Of a stretch of 12,623 nt of DNA, positions 1 to 5,531 are shown piece after piece (the stretch's first letter is position 1; each line of letters starts with the position of its first letter). Source of the stretch: DATBFX01 sp036558305 (GTDB taxonomy: Bacteria > Chloroflexota > Chloroflexia > Thermomicrobiales > UBA6265); NCBI GenBank assembly GCA_036558305.1, contig DATBFX010000285.1, positions 1 through 12,623 of the forward strand. The letters run 5' to 3'. The position numbers and the translations under genes were made by a program. The notes under the pieces are model-generated. The model was not told the origin of the DNA and made no database searches. It was given only the letters and a program-made list of their open reading frames with translations.

Positions 1-198
1 CCGTACGACATCGGCTACACGGCGACGAAGATGGCGGTCGAATACCTGAACGGGACCAACAAGACCCCCGAGAAGGTCATCACGACCGGCTACACGGTCG
101 TGACGCGCGACAACGTGGACCAGGACGACGTGAAGCGTTACCTGTACGTGGGGGACTGCAGCGAGATTCCCGCCGCGACTCCTTCGCCGTCGGCGTAA
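1..198 (+). CDS. ABC transporter solute-binding protein, C-terminal end (partial)
   Basis: This is the last 65 codons of a gene that begins before the window; the frame is open from base 1 to a TAA. The visible residues include PYDIGYTATKMAVEYLNG, a short Lys/Pro stretch, then TGYTVVTRDNVD. This pattern is typical of the C-terminus of type-1 periplasmic binding proteins (ribose/galactose-type, Peripla_BP_4), in which a late helix precedes a strand ending in VVTxDNV. Such proteins capture a sugar or similar solute outside the cell and deliver it to an ABC permease. The tail is Pro/Ser/Ala-rich. A single Cys (GDCSEIP) lies close to the end. The substrate cannot be judged from this fragment. A strong hairpin follows 26 bases after the stop, so this gene probably ends its transcription unit. 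Confidence 0.75.
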   Translation, partial: PYDIGYTATKMAVEYLNGTNKTPEKVITTGYTVVTRDNVDQDDVKRYLYVGDCSEIPAATPSPSA

Positions 199-224
199 CG
201 TCTCAGGTCGATGGCGTTCCTCGC

Positions 225-250
225 GGGGCCGGACGGCGTCGTCCGGCCCC
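225..250 (+). terminator. Strong GC hairpin after the solute-binding protein gene
   Basis: An 11-bp perfect stem (GGGGCCGGACG at 225-235 with CGTCCGGCCCC at 240-250) encloses a 4-base loop. It starts 26 bases after the stop codon. The following bases (TGTGCTTGG) are only weakly T-rich, so it may act as a U-poor terminator or as an mRNA 3'-end stabiliser. Confidence 0.65.
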
Positions 251-506
251 TGTGCTTGGTGCGGGACGCCGACCGTACGGGAGCCGGGTACCTCCGCAAA
301 AGGGTGCGAACGTACGGACCGAATCGCCGGTACCATTGTCCGTCCTTCTCCGGTCGGCGGACGGTCCTGACGCGGATAGGACGTTAAGGCGAACGGGGAC
401 ATTGCGGACGCGGCCGGGGCGGTCCATCCTTGTCGGGACCGAGCGCGAGAGCATTGGGCGCTCGGGCGACGCGACCGGCCGCCGGTACCCGCATCCGGTG
501 GTGGCG
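251..506. other. Intergenic stretch without a convincing gene
   Basis: Overlapping open frames exist on both strands here, but none has a ribosome-binding site or a protein-like composition; they are Arg/Pro/Gly-rich, as expected from random high-GC sequence. Short inverted repeats are present: GGACCG at 317-322 with CGGTCC at 362-367, and GTCCT at 364-368 with AGGAC at 378-382. Such pairs are common at this GC content and I assign them no function. Confidence 0.5.
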
Positions 507-512
507 TATGAT
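507..512 (+). promoter_or_regulatory. Possible -10 element of the zinc-ribbon gene
   Basis: TATGAT matches the sigma-70 type -10 consensus at five of six bases and stands out in otherwise GC-rich sequence. It lies 60 bases before the GTG start at 572, which would give a leader of about 50 bases. No good -35 is found at the expected distance (GGTACC occupies it), so this is tentative. Confidence 0.25.
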
Positions 513-571
513 TGTGGTTTCGCCTCGGTCCACGGTGTGGGCTGGGGCGGTGAGACGGAGCGGCGCACCCC

Positions 572-847
572 GTGAGTGACGTTGTCGTGTTCGATGCCAA
601 ACCCTTTGGTCCGGAGCAGCCGGCGCCCGTCGATGCCGGCGAGACCGCACCGGTGGAAGATGAGCGGCCGCCGATCTGTCCTCGCTGCCACAAGCGTCTG
701 GTGATTTTGTCGACCCAGTGGACCCGAGACGCCGCGGGCGCGTCGATTCGCCGGCAACTTTGGGGGTGCCCGCGCGGCCACGCGATGACCTTCCGCGTCA
801 ACGGTTCCTTCGGCCCGATCGAGGTCCTCCCGGACATCGTCGGATAG
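572..847 (+). CDS. Small putative zinc-ribbon protein
   Basis: A 91-aa protein starting at GTG, with GGAG at 557-560, eleven bases upstream. The first 32 residues are acidic, rich in Pro and Ala, and probably disordered. The core has CPRCH at residues 36-40 and CPRGH at 66-70. C36, C39, C66 and either H70 or H40 form a plausible four-ligand zinc site, a CxxC-x26-CxxxH arrangement like a zinc ribbon. The segment between them (LVILSTQW to RRQLWG) reads as two beta strands, which fits that fold. Zinc ribbons of this size usually bind nucleic acid or a protein partner, but no specific family is recognised and the function is unknown. It is followed by a strong hairpin shared with the convergent gene at 983-1261. 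The real start could be slightly downstream, but no better-placed start exists. Confidence 0.6.
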   Translation: MSDVVVFDAKPFGPEQPAPVDAGETAPVEDERPPICPRCHKRLVILSTQWTRDAAGASIRRQLWGCPRGHAMTFRVNGSFGPIEVLPDIVG

Positions 848-870
848 AGACGTCGAGGCTCCTGGAACAG

Positions 871-901
871 CGCGGGGCGGCCCGGCTGGGGCCGCCCCGC
901 G
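871..901. terminator. Strong hairpin between convergent genes (bidirectional terminator)
   Basis: A 13-bp perfect stem (871-883 with 889-901, core GCGGGGCGGCC) closes a 5-base loop. It begins 23 bases after the zinc-ribbon stop and sits 82 bases beyond the stop of the minus-strand membrane-protein gene. Neither side has a strong T tract. Its placement between converging genes suggests a shared terminator. Confidence 0.65.
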
Positions 902-982
902 TCGTGAGGGGGAGGGAGGGTGCCGGCGCGTCAGACGACCCGAGGCACCGGCTGGGGAAGGGCGGAGGAAGACGGGAAGACT

Positions 983-1261
983 CTATCCCGGGCGCGATAG
1001 GCAACGCCGACCGGCGTCAACCAGCACGGCGACCACGGCCGCGGTACCGGCGACGATCACGCCCTGGGATCCCACGAAGCGCTCGATCGCGTCGATCGTC
1101 CAGAGATCTCCGATGGCCCGCGGGTGGGCGGCGGCGTCGACCAAGACAAACAGCACGGCGATGCCGAGACTCAGGCTGAAGGTGCGGCGGCCGGGTCGCG
1201 GAATGGAGAGACTCGGGAGACCGATGCCTCGCGACAGCGTATGACGCGCAGAAAATGCCAT
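983..1261 (-). CDS. Small two-helix membrane protein, function unknown
   Basis: A 92-aa product. The start at 1261 is chosen because the minus strand carries GGGAG (1270-1274) eight bases before this ATG; an in-frame start 20 codons further upstream lacks such a site. The first 27 residues are basic (RHTLSRG, RPGRR). A hydrophobic segment follows at about residues 28-45 (SLSLGIAVLFVLVDAAA), then a short polar stretch (GDLWTIDAIERF), then a second hydrophobic segment at about 66-83 (GVIVAGTAAVVAVLVDAG). It ends in a basic tail (RRCLSRPG). Positive charges at both ends suggest a helical hairpin with both termini inside the cell. I do not recognise a family. It converges on the zinc-ribbon gene. 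Confidence 0.6.
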   Translation of the reverse strand: MAFSARHTLSRGIGLPSLSIPRPGRRTFSLSLGIAVLFVLVDAAAHPRAIGDLWTIDAIERFVGSQGVIVAGTAAVVAVLVDAGRRCLSRPG

Positions 1262-1392
1262 GTCACTATCTCCCGGATCGCTTCCCGTTGACCTCGACAC
1301 CGCTATCGATACGCTCTGCACCGTTTCGTCGGATCACTCGTTCGACCATACCGTCAGTGTCTCACCAGAATGTTTCATCCCGACCGCAAAGG

Positions 1393-1412
1393 TGTCACGA
1401 ACATGTCACAGC
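1393..1412. promoter_or_regulatory. Tandem TGTCAC half-sites, one helical turn apart
   Basis: TGTCAC occurs at 1393-1398 and again at 1404-1409, an 11-bp period that places both copies on the same DNA face. The second is followed by AGC, giving TCACAGC. Direct repeats with this period are typical of OmpR/PhoB-family response regulators; mycobacterial PhoP uses paired TCACAGC repeats spaced this way. It lies about 130 bp upstream of the minus-strand membrane protein. The operator role is inference. Confidence 0.3.
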
Positions 1413-1526
1413 GCGTCCCGGTTCCGATTGCCGGGCACGGTGGCATCTTGCGTGACGCCGCCCTGCGGCGCATCGGTCAAACGGCTTATTTGCGCTCATC
1501 GCGGGGGGAAGGTCGCGATACGTCGA

Positions 1527-1536
1527 CCTACGTAGG
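1527..1536. repeat. CCTACGTAGG palindrome
   Basis: A perfect 10-bp palindrome just beyond the oxidoreductase terminator. Its core CTACGTAG recurs three times at 8034-8088, again between genes. Confidence 0.5.
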
Positions 1537-1575
1537 GAGATGGTGGGCGTGCAGGATGGTGGGTACGACGAAGAA

Positions 1576-1609
1576 AGATCCTTCGCAGGCTCAGGATTGC
1601 GAAGGATCT
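1576..1609 (-). terminator. Rho-independent terminator of the LLM-class oxidoreductase gene
   Basis: A 12-bp perfect stem (AGATCCTTCGCA at 1576-1587 with its complement at 1598-1609) has a 10-base loop. Read on the minus strand it begins 34 bases after the oxidoreductase stop and is followed directly by TTTCTTC. This gives the stem-plus-T-tract form expected of an intrinsic terminator. Confidence 0.75.
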
Positions 1610-1643
1610 CACTCGTGAATTGGTAGACGTCATGACGGTCGGA

Positions 1644-2540
1644 TCAGCCGCGCGCGAGCTTGGTGGCCTGGGCGAGGCGATCGATGGCTTCGCCGTTTTG
1701 GGGGTAGAGCCAGGCGATGACGTGACCGACGCCCGCGTCGGCGTAGGCGCGCAGACCGGCGGCGATGTCTTCGATGGAGCCGGTGATGAATTTCTTGGGA
1801 TCCGCGGCGGTCTCGGGCAAATCCATCAGGTCGGCGAAGCCGATGTTGACGCCGACGGTGACCTCGATCGTCGATGGGTCGCGACCGACCGACTTGCTGG
1901 CTTCGTCCATCGCTCCCCTGGAAGCGGCGAGTGCCTCGACCTGGCCAAGCCAGGCCGTGTTCCAACTGTCGGCGTACTCGGCGGTCAGGCGAAGCATGCG
2001 CGGCCTGCGGGAGGCGACCAGAACGGGGATGGTGCGGGCCGGCGGCGGGTCCATCGCGCAGTCGGGAGCCGAAAAGTAGTTGCCGGTGAAGTCGACCTTG
2101 CCCTCGCGGACGAGCGGGGTGATGATCTTGAGCGCCTCTTCGAAACGATCGACCTTGTGGTCGAAGGGATAGCCGAAGGCGTCGAATTCGGGTTTGTGCC
2201 AACCGGCGCCGAGCCCGAGGATGAGGCGGCCGCCGCTGACGGCGTCGAGCGTGACCGCCATCTTGGCGACCAGGGCCGGGTTGCGGAAGGGCACGCAGAT
2301 CACTAAGGTCCCGAGTTCGATCCGCTTCGTCGCTTCGGCCAGCCCGGTCGTGATCGTCCAGGCTTCCCAGACACCGGCCTGCGGTTGCTCGGGGAACCGG
2401 TAGATCAGGTGATCGGGAATCCAGACCGAATCGAGACCGCCGTCCTCGACGCGGAGTGCGAGATCGCGGATTTCGGGATACGACAGTGGCCGCCCGAGTT
2501 CCTTATTCGTCCCAATCGGCAAAATCGCGCCAACCTTCAT
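1644..2540 (-). CDS. LLM-class (luciferase-like) F420-dependent oxidoreductase
   Basis: A 298-aa soluble protein of the bacterial luciferase-like TIM-barrel superfamily, usual length for this group. Recognisable segments: MKVGAILPIG at the N-terminus (first barrel strand), DSVWIPDHL at residues 37-45, TKRIELGTLV at 71-80, LDAVSGGRLILGLGAGW at 98-114 followed by a HxPEFxAFG pattern, and PVLVASRRPRMLRLTAEYAD at 172-191. The GRLxLGLGAGW and AEYAD-W blocks are hallmarks of the family. Family members use reduced F420 or FMN to reduce, or with oxygen to oxidise, small organic substrates; the substrate here is unknown. The start is supported by AGGGGAGG just before the ATG. A terminator follows at 1576-1609, and the gene appears to be its own unit, 114 bp downstream of the antitoxin gene. 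Confidence 0.9.
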   Translation of the reverse strand: MKVGAILPIGTNKELGRPLSYPEIRDLALRVEDGGLDSVWIPDHLIYRFPEQPQAGVWEAWTITTGLAEATKRIELGTLVICVPFRNPALVAKMAVTLDAVSGGRLILGLGAGWHKPEFDAFGYPFDHKVDRFEEALKIITPLVREGKVDFTGNYFSAPDCAMDPPPARTIPVLVASRRPRMLRLTAEYADSWNTAWLGQVEALAASRGAMDEASKSVGRDPSTIEVTVGVNIGFADLMDLPETAADPKKFITGSIEDIAAGLRAYADAGVGHVIAWLYPQNGEAIDRLAQATKLARG

Positions 2541-2568
2541 CGTCCTCCCCTTCGTCGATCGTCAAGTA

Positions 2569-2583
2569 CCGCGTACGACGCGG
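2569..2583. repeat. Short perfect hairpin upstream of the oxidoreductase gene
   Basis: A 6-bp stem (CCGCGT with ACGCGG) and a 3-base loop lie in the gap between the antitoxin stop and the oxidoreductase start. It has no T tract. It may be a weak 3' structure of the toxin-antitoxin mRNA, or chance. Confidence 0.25.
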
Positions 2584-2654
2584 CGATTGTCGCACACGGA
2601 TTCGGTAGCAGCGCATGCGGAACGGCTGCTCCTCAACGCGTGACGGCAAATAGG

Positions 2655-2969
2655 TCAGGATCGCGCGGCAATCAGGGTGACCCGTTCGTCCGGAAAGATG
2701 GCGCTCACTTCGAGTTCGCCGCCGAGCGCGGCAACGTAGCGGCGGAGGGTCGAGAGGTAGACGTCCTCCTCGTGCTCGATTCGCGAGATGTTGGCCTGGG
2801 ACACTCCGAGCGCACCTGCCATCTGGCGCTGGCTGACGCCGCGTTCGGAGCGCAGGGCCGCCAGCGCCAGCGCGTCGGCAATCACCCGCTTGTATTCGTC
2901 GACACGTGCCCGTCCCTCGGGCGTCGCGACGACATCCGCGGCAAAGTCCCGGAAATGCCTCGTTTTCAC
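2655..2969 (-). CDS. higA: HigA-type antitoxin, XRE-family helix-turn-helix
   Basis: A 104-aa DNA-binding antitoxin. The start is GTG at 2969, which overlaps the toxin's TGA by four bases (GTGA). It is preceded by GGAGGG nine bases upstream on the minus strand, inside the end of the toxin gene, so the two genes are translationally coupled. An in-frame ATG at 3059 would bury 30 residues in the toxin gene and is rejected. Residues 1-40 are mostly helical; the helix-turn-helix spans about 40-68 (GVSQRQMAGALGVSQANISR), ending in the RIEH turn. The C-terminal ALGGELEVSAIF block is common in this antitoxin group. It should neutralise the upstream toxin and repress the operon. Toxin-first order is characteristic of HigBA. 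Confidence 0.85.
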   Translation of the reverse strand: MKTRHFRDFAADVVATPEGRARVDEYKRVIADALALAALRSERGVSQRQMAGALGVSQANISRIEHEEDVYLSTLRRYVAALGGELEVSAIFPDERVTLIAARS

Positions 2970-3328
2970 GGGATCAAACCCTCCAGTTGCAACTCGCGCA
3001 GATACTCGTCGTAGAGATCGTCGACGACCGGGATCATCCGGACATACCACTCCCGCCAACGGTTGGTCCTGTCGCCTCCGATCAGCAGAATCGCGGTCCG
3101 TCGTGGATCGAAGACGAACAGAATGCGGATATCACTGGCCGGGGGAGGCAACTCCTTCATGTTGGGATGCCGCGCGCCCTTCAAGGTGTCCACGAGCGGT
3201 CGCCCCAGATCCGGCCCCTTCTCCTCAAGAACCTCCATAGCCGCGAAAATGGCTCGGCGCTCCTCGGTGTCCAAGGTGTCGAACCAGACAACGAACTGGT
3301 CCGTGCCCTCGACTTCCCCGCTGCTCAT
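2966..3328 (-). CDS. higB: HigB-type toxin, RelE-like mRNA interferase
   Basis: A 120-aa member of the phage Gp49/HigB-like branch of the RelE superfamily, which cleave mRNA at the ribosome. Diagnostic blocks: FDTLDTEERRAI near residues 16-27, LGRPLVDTLKGARHPNMKEL at 41-60, ILFVFDPRRTAILLIGGDR at 69-87 and YDEYLRELQLEG at the C-terminus. Basic residues in NMKEL and DPRR match those expected of the active surface. The ATG at 3328 is preferred over the one at 3385 because the likely promoter lies across and downstream of 3385, and because homologues begin close to residue 1 as called. It has only a weak ribosome-binding site. It is followed, with a 4-base overlap, by the antitoxin gene. Confidence 0.87.
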   Translation of the reverse strand: MSSGEVEGTDQFVVWFDTLDTEERRAIFAAMEVLEEKGPDLGRPLVDTLKGARHPNMKELPPPASDIRILFVFDPRRTAILLIGGDRTNRWREWYVRMIPVVDDLYDEYLRELQLEGLIP

Positions 3329-3363
3329 CGGACCGGTCTCGGCGGTGTCGTTGTCACGCGCCC

Positions 3364-3392
3364 AGGATAATGACGTCGATTTCATAATGCAA
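3364..3392 (-). promoter_or_regulatory. Likely promoter of the toxin-antitoxin operon
   Basis: On the minus strand, TTGCAT (3392-3387) and TATCCT (3369-3364) are separated by exactly 17 bases, a good sigma-70 type arrangement. Transcription would begin near 3357 and the toxin start follows at 3328. The spacer contains ATGA...TCAT (an imperfect dyad), and ATAATG occurs twice 17 bp apart on the plus strand, so the antitoxin may bind here. The operator is inference. Confidence 0.5.
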
Positions 3393-3500
3393 GGGTTTTC
3401 AATCGCCGCCCCGGCTGCGGTCCGTTGGGTGGCGACAGGCTGAGAATGCCTTTCTCGCTACACTCTATCGGCGGCAGATACTCGGCCGGTCAGGGGCAGC

Positions 3501-4796
3501 ATGGTCGACGTGCAGACGGAAACCCGGGCGGCGGGTGGGTACCAGACGGTTTTGGCGATCCCGGAGTTCCGGCGGCTCTGGATGGCGGAGGTGTCGGCGC
3601 GGGCGGGGGAGGCGATCGCGCAGGTCGCGTTGCCGCTGCTCGTGTACCGGCTGACCGAGTCGGCCGGGTTGATGAGCGTCATCTTCGTGATCCAGATGGT
3701 GCCGCGGGCAGTGCTGGCGCCGGTGGCGGGGTTGCTGGCCGACCGGCTCGACCGGCGGCGGCTGATGATCGGCGCCTCGCTGATGCGCGCGGCGGGGGTG
3801 GCGATCCTGCCGCTCTCGACCGAGACCTGGCAAATCGCGGCGATCGCCGCCTTCGTCTCGATCGGGACGACGATTGCCCAACCGGCGGAGTTGGCGGCGA
3901 TCCCGATGGTGGTGCCGCCGGGCCAACTGGTGCCCGCCCTGTCGATCACGCAGGTGACCAACGGCATCACCCGGATCGTGGGACCGGCGGTCGGGGCCGC
4001 TCTGATCGCCGTTACCGGACCGAAACCGGCCTTCTGGGCACAAACCGCCTTCTTTCTCGTCGCCGTCGGTTGGCTGTGGCGGCTGGTCCTGCCGGCGCGG
4101 ACGGAGCGCCAGGACGGGACGACGGCGCATGCGCTCGCCACGGCGGTCCGCGACATCGGCGAGGGCGTACGGACCGTCTGGCGGACGCCGATCGTGCGCG
4201 GGATTTGCGCGTCGGAAGCGCTCTGGAGTCTGATCAACGCGGTGTTCTCGATCACCGCGGTCGTCTACACGCAGCAGGCGCTCGACCTTGGCGACCGGGC
4301 CGAGTTCGTCTACGGACTCCTCGGCGCCACCCTCAGTGCGGGGGCGGTTCTGGGCGCGTTGATCGCCAGCCGGGTTGAGGCGCGGATCGGACGACCCCAC
4401 CTGCTGGCGATCGGGTATCTCGGTCCGCTGATGCTGGTGCCGGCCGGGTTCGTGCCGCCGCTGCCGGTGGTCTTCGCCTGCTGGTTCGCGCTCGGTTTCA
4501 CCGACGCCTGGGCGGTGATCGCGTTCCAAGCCTACATGGCGGAAGCGGTCGCGGACGAATTGCGGGGTCGCGTCTACGCCATCTGGAGTGGCGGTATCTC
4601 GCTCGCGATTCTCGGTTCCTACGCGGTCACCGGCTGGATGACCGACCGCTTCGGTTCGCCGGCGACGCTGGCGATCGTCGGCGGCATCGTCGGTCTCGGC
4701 GGACCTCTCCTCCTCATGGCGACCGGCGCCCTTGCCGCCGTCCGTGCCGCTCCCGCCGTCCGGCACGTCCCCGAACCTGCCGGTGAACGCGCTTGA
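3501..4796 (+). CDS. MFS transporter, efflux type (MFS_3-like)
   Basis: A 431-aa integral membrane protein of usual length for a 12-helix major facilitator carrier. After a short cytoplasmic N-terminus it has FRRLWMAEVSARAGEAIAQVALPLLVY, the opening typical of the EntS/macrolide-efflux branch. The conserved loop after the second helix, GLLADRLDRRRL (residues 77-88), matches MFS motif A. Hydrophobic helices continue through AAIAAFVSIGTTIAQP, PKPAFWAQTAFFLVAVGWLW, the GLLGATLSAGAVLGALIASR block and the C-terminal LAIVGGIVGLGGPLLLMATGAL. The central cytoplasmic loop is basic (LPARTERQ). It probably exports a drug, siderophore or metabolite by proton antiport, but the substrate cannot be read from sequence. 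AGGGG lies four bases before the ATG. It diverges from the toxin-antitoxin operon; 172 bp separate the two starts. Confidence 0.88.
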   Translation: MVDVQTETRAAGGYQTVLAIPEFRRLWMAEVSARAGEAIAQVALPLLVYRLTESAGLMSVIFVIQMVPRAVLAPVAGLLADRLDRRRLMIGASLMRAAGVAILPLSTETWQIAAIAAFVSIGTTIAQPAELAAIPMVVPPGQLVPALSITQVTNGITRIVGPAVGAALIAVTGPKPAFWAQTAFFLVAVGWLWRLVLPARTERQDGTTAHALATAVRDIGEGVRTVWRTPIVRGICASEALWSLINAVFSITAVVYTQQALDLGDRAEFVYGLLGATLSAGAVLGALIASRVEARIGRPHLLAIGYLGPLMLVPAGFVPPLPVVFACWFALGFTDAWAVIAFQAYMAEAVADELRGRVYAIWSGGISLAILGSYAVTGWMTDRFGSPATLAIVGGIVGLGGPLLLMATGALAAVRAAPAVRHVPEPAGERA

Positions 4797-4834
4797 CTCG
4801 AAGCTCGAAGCTCGAAGCTCGAAGCTCGAAGCTC
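4797..4834 (+). repeat. Heptamer tandem repeat, five CTCGAAG units
   Basis: Five perfect copies of CTCGAAG (4797-4831) plus a partial unit CTC, beginning on the base after the MFS stop codon. The unit contains TCGA, and its junction gives AGCT, both self-complementary. The array is open in most frames, which creates spurious Ser-Lys-Leu-Glu-Ala-Arg-like repeats in overlapping reading frames. Perfect copies suggest recent expansion by slippage. Confidence 0.9.
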
Positions 4835-4853
4835 CGTGCCGCTCGGGTACAAT
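4826..4853 (+). promoter_or_regulatory. Possible promoter of the 149-aa gene, partly within the heptamer repeat
   Basis: TACAAT at 4848-4853 matches the -10 consensus at five of six bases. Sixteen bases upstream, TCGAAG at 4826-4831 is a poor -35 (three of six) and belongs to the last heptamer unit. Transcription would start near 4860, giving a leader of about 40 bases to the ATG at 4899. Confidence 0.4.
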
Positions 4854-4898
4854 GCGTGCTGGTCTGTCGGACGGCGGTTGGGCGGAGGAAACGGCGGG

Positions 4899-5348
4899 AT
4901 GAGTCCACTCTTGGGGAAGCGGAAGAACCTGGGTCAGCCGGCGTGGTACGGCCGGTCCAAAACCCAGCCGAAGGCGCTCGGCGACGGCTGGCGCTTTTCC
5001 CTCAAGGGTTCGCCGCGCCACTACGACGACGTGAAGCGGATCATCGAGTCCGACCCCGGCGCCACCGTCTACTTCGGCGAGGCGCTGACGTACGAGCGCG
5101 GCGCCGGGGTCGCGCTCTGGCGTGTGGAAGCCAAGGGTTTCGATTGGCTGCCTCGCCTCTACGACTGGTGGGCCGAACAGGAGCGGATCGAGCCGATCCA
5201 GTTCACCTTCCACCTGTACCTGCCCCGCGATCTTAAGTACTCGGTGATGGATCTGCGGGATCACACCCCCGACGAGGTCGCCGCGTTCATCCAGGCCAAC
5301 GCCCCGCGCTCGCAGCAGGATGCGGAGGCGGCAGCACGGCGGTTCTAG
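4899..5348 (+). CDS. Conserved-looking hypothetical protein, 149 aa, Trp/Tyr-rich
   Basis: I do not recognise a family. The start at ATG 4899 is supported by GGAGGA at 4884-4889, nine bases upstream; the in-frame ATG at 4836 lies ahead of the probable promoter. The protein is soluble, with no signal peptide or membrane segment. It has a mixed alpha/beta look and many aromatics: PAWYGRS at 15-21, GWRFSLKGSPRHYDDVKRII at 30-49, GATVYFGEALTYERG at 54-68, ALWRVEAKGFDWLPRLYDWW at 72-91 and IQFTFHLYLPRDLKYSVMDL at 100-119. The last 20 residues are helical and Ala/Gln/Arg-rich. No catalytic motif is evident. It sits alone between the MFS gene and the regulator gene, 183 bp before the latter. Confidence 0.7.
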   Translation: MSPLLGKRKNLGQPAWYGRSKTQPKALGDGWRFSLKGSPRHYDDVKRIIESDPGATVYFGEALTYERGAGVALWRVEAKGFDWLPRLYDWWAEQERIEPIQFTFHLYLPRDLKYSVMDLRDHTPDEVAAFIQANAPRSQQDAEAAARRF

Positions 5349-5531
5349 GTCCAACAACAACGTGCCACATTGACGGCGATTGACATCGGCGCCATCCTTG
5401 CCGCGGCGTCCGGACGTGCGACGGCGGCGGATGCGCGTGCGTCCTGGGCGTTCGGGAGCGGTTGCGTTGGGCAACGACCCGGCCCCAGGATTGCGGGGCT
5501 TCCGCGGCGGTCGGTCGCGGCGGAGTGGGTC

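Larger units (their letters stand above)
1262..1575. other. Gene-poor stretch upstream of the membrane-protein gene
   Basis: This lies between the start of the minus-strand membrane protein and the terminator of the minus-strand oxidoreductase, so it should contain the promoter of the former. It is less GC-rich than its surroundings. It holds a pair of TGTCAC repeats and a CCTACGTAGG palindrome, listed separately. Plus-strand open frames of up to 91 codons cross it, but they lack ribosome-binding sites and the one at 1370-1618 runs through the terminator hairpin, so none is called. Confidence 0.45.

Noticed and set aside
252..575. A 107-codon plus-strand frame before the zinc-ribbon gene
   Set aside because: Arg/Pro/Gly-rich, no ribosome-binding site, starts at the terminator hairpin and overlaps the next gene's start.
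1370..1618. An 82-codon plus-strand frame, or 71 codons from an inner ATG at 1403
   Set aside because: Weak initiation context, no protein-like pattern, and it runs through the oxidoreductase terminator and the CTACGTAG palindrome.
5380..5385. TTGACA before the regulator gene as a -35 element
   Set aside because: The sequence at the expected -10 position is entirely GC-rich with no TATAAT-like hexamer.
5370..5531. A 54-codon N-terminal extension of the LuxR-ATPase from a TTG
   Set aside because: No ribosome-binding site, atypical composition, and the ATG at 5532 has GGAG at good spacing.
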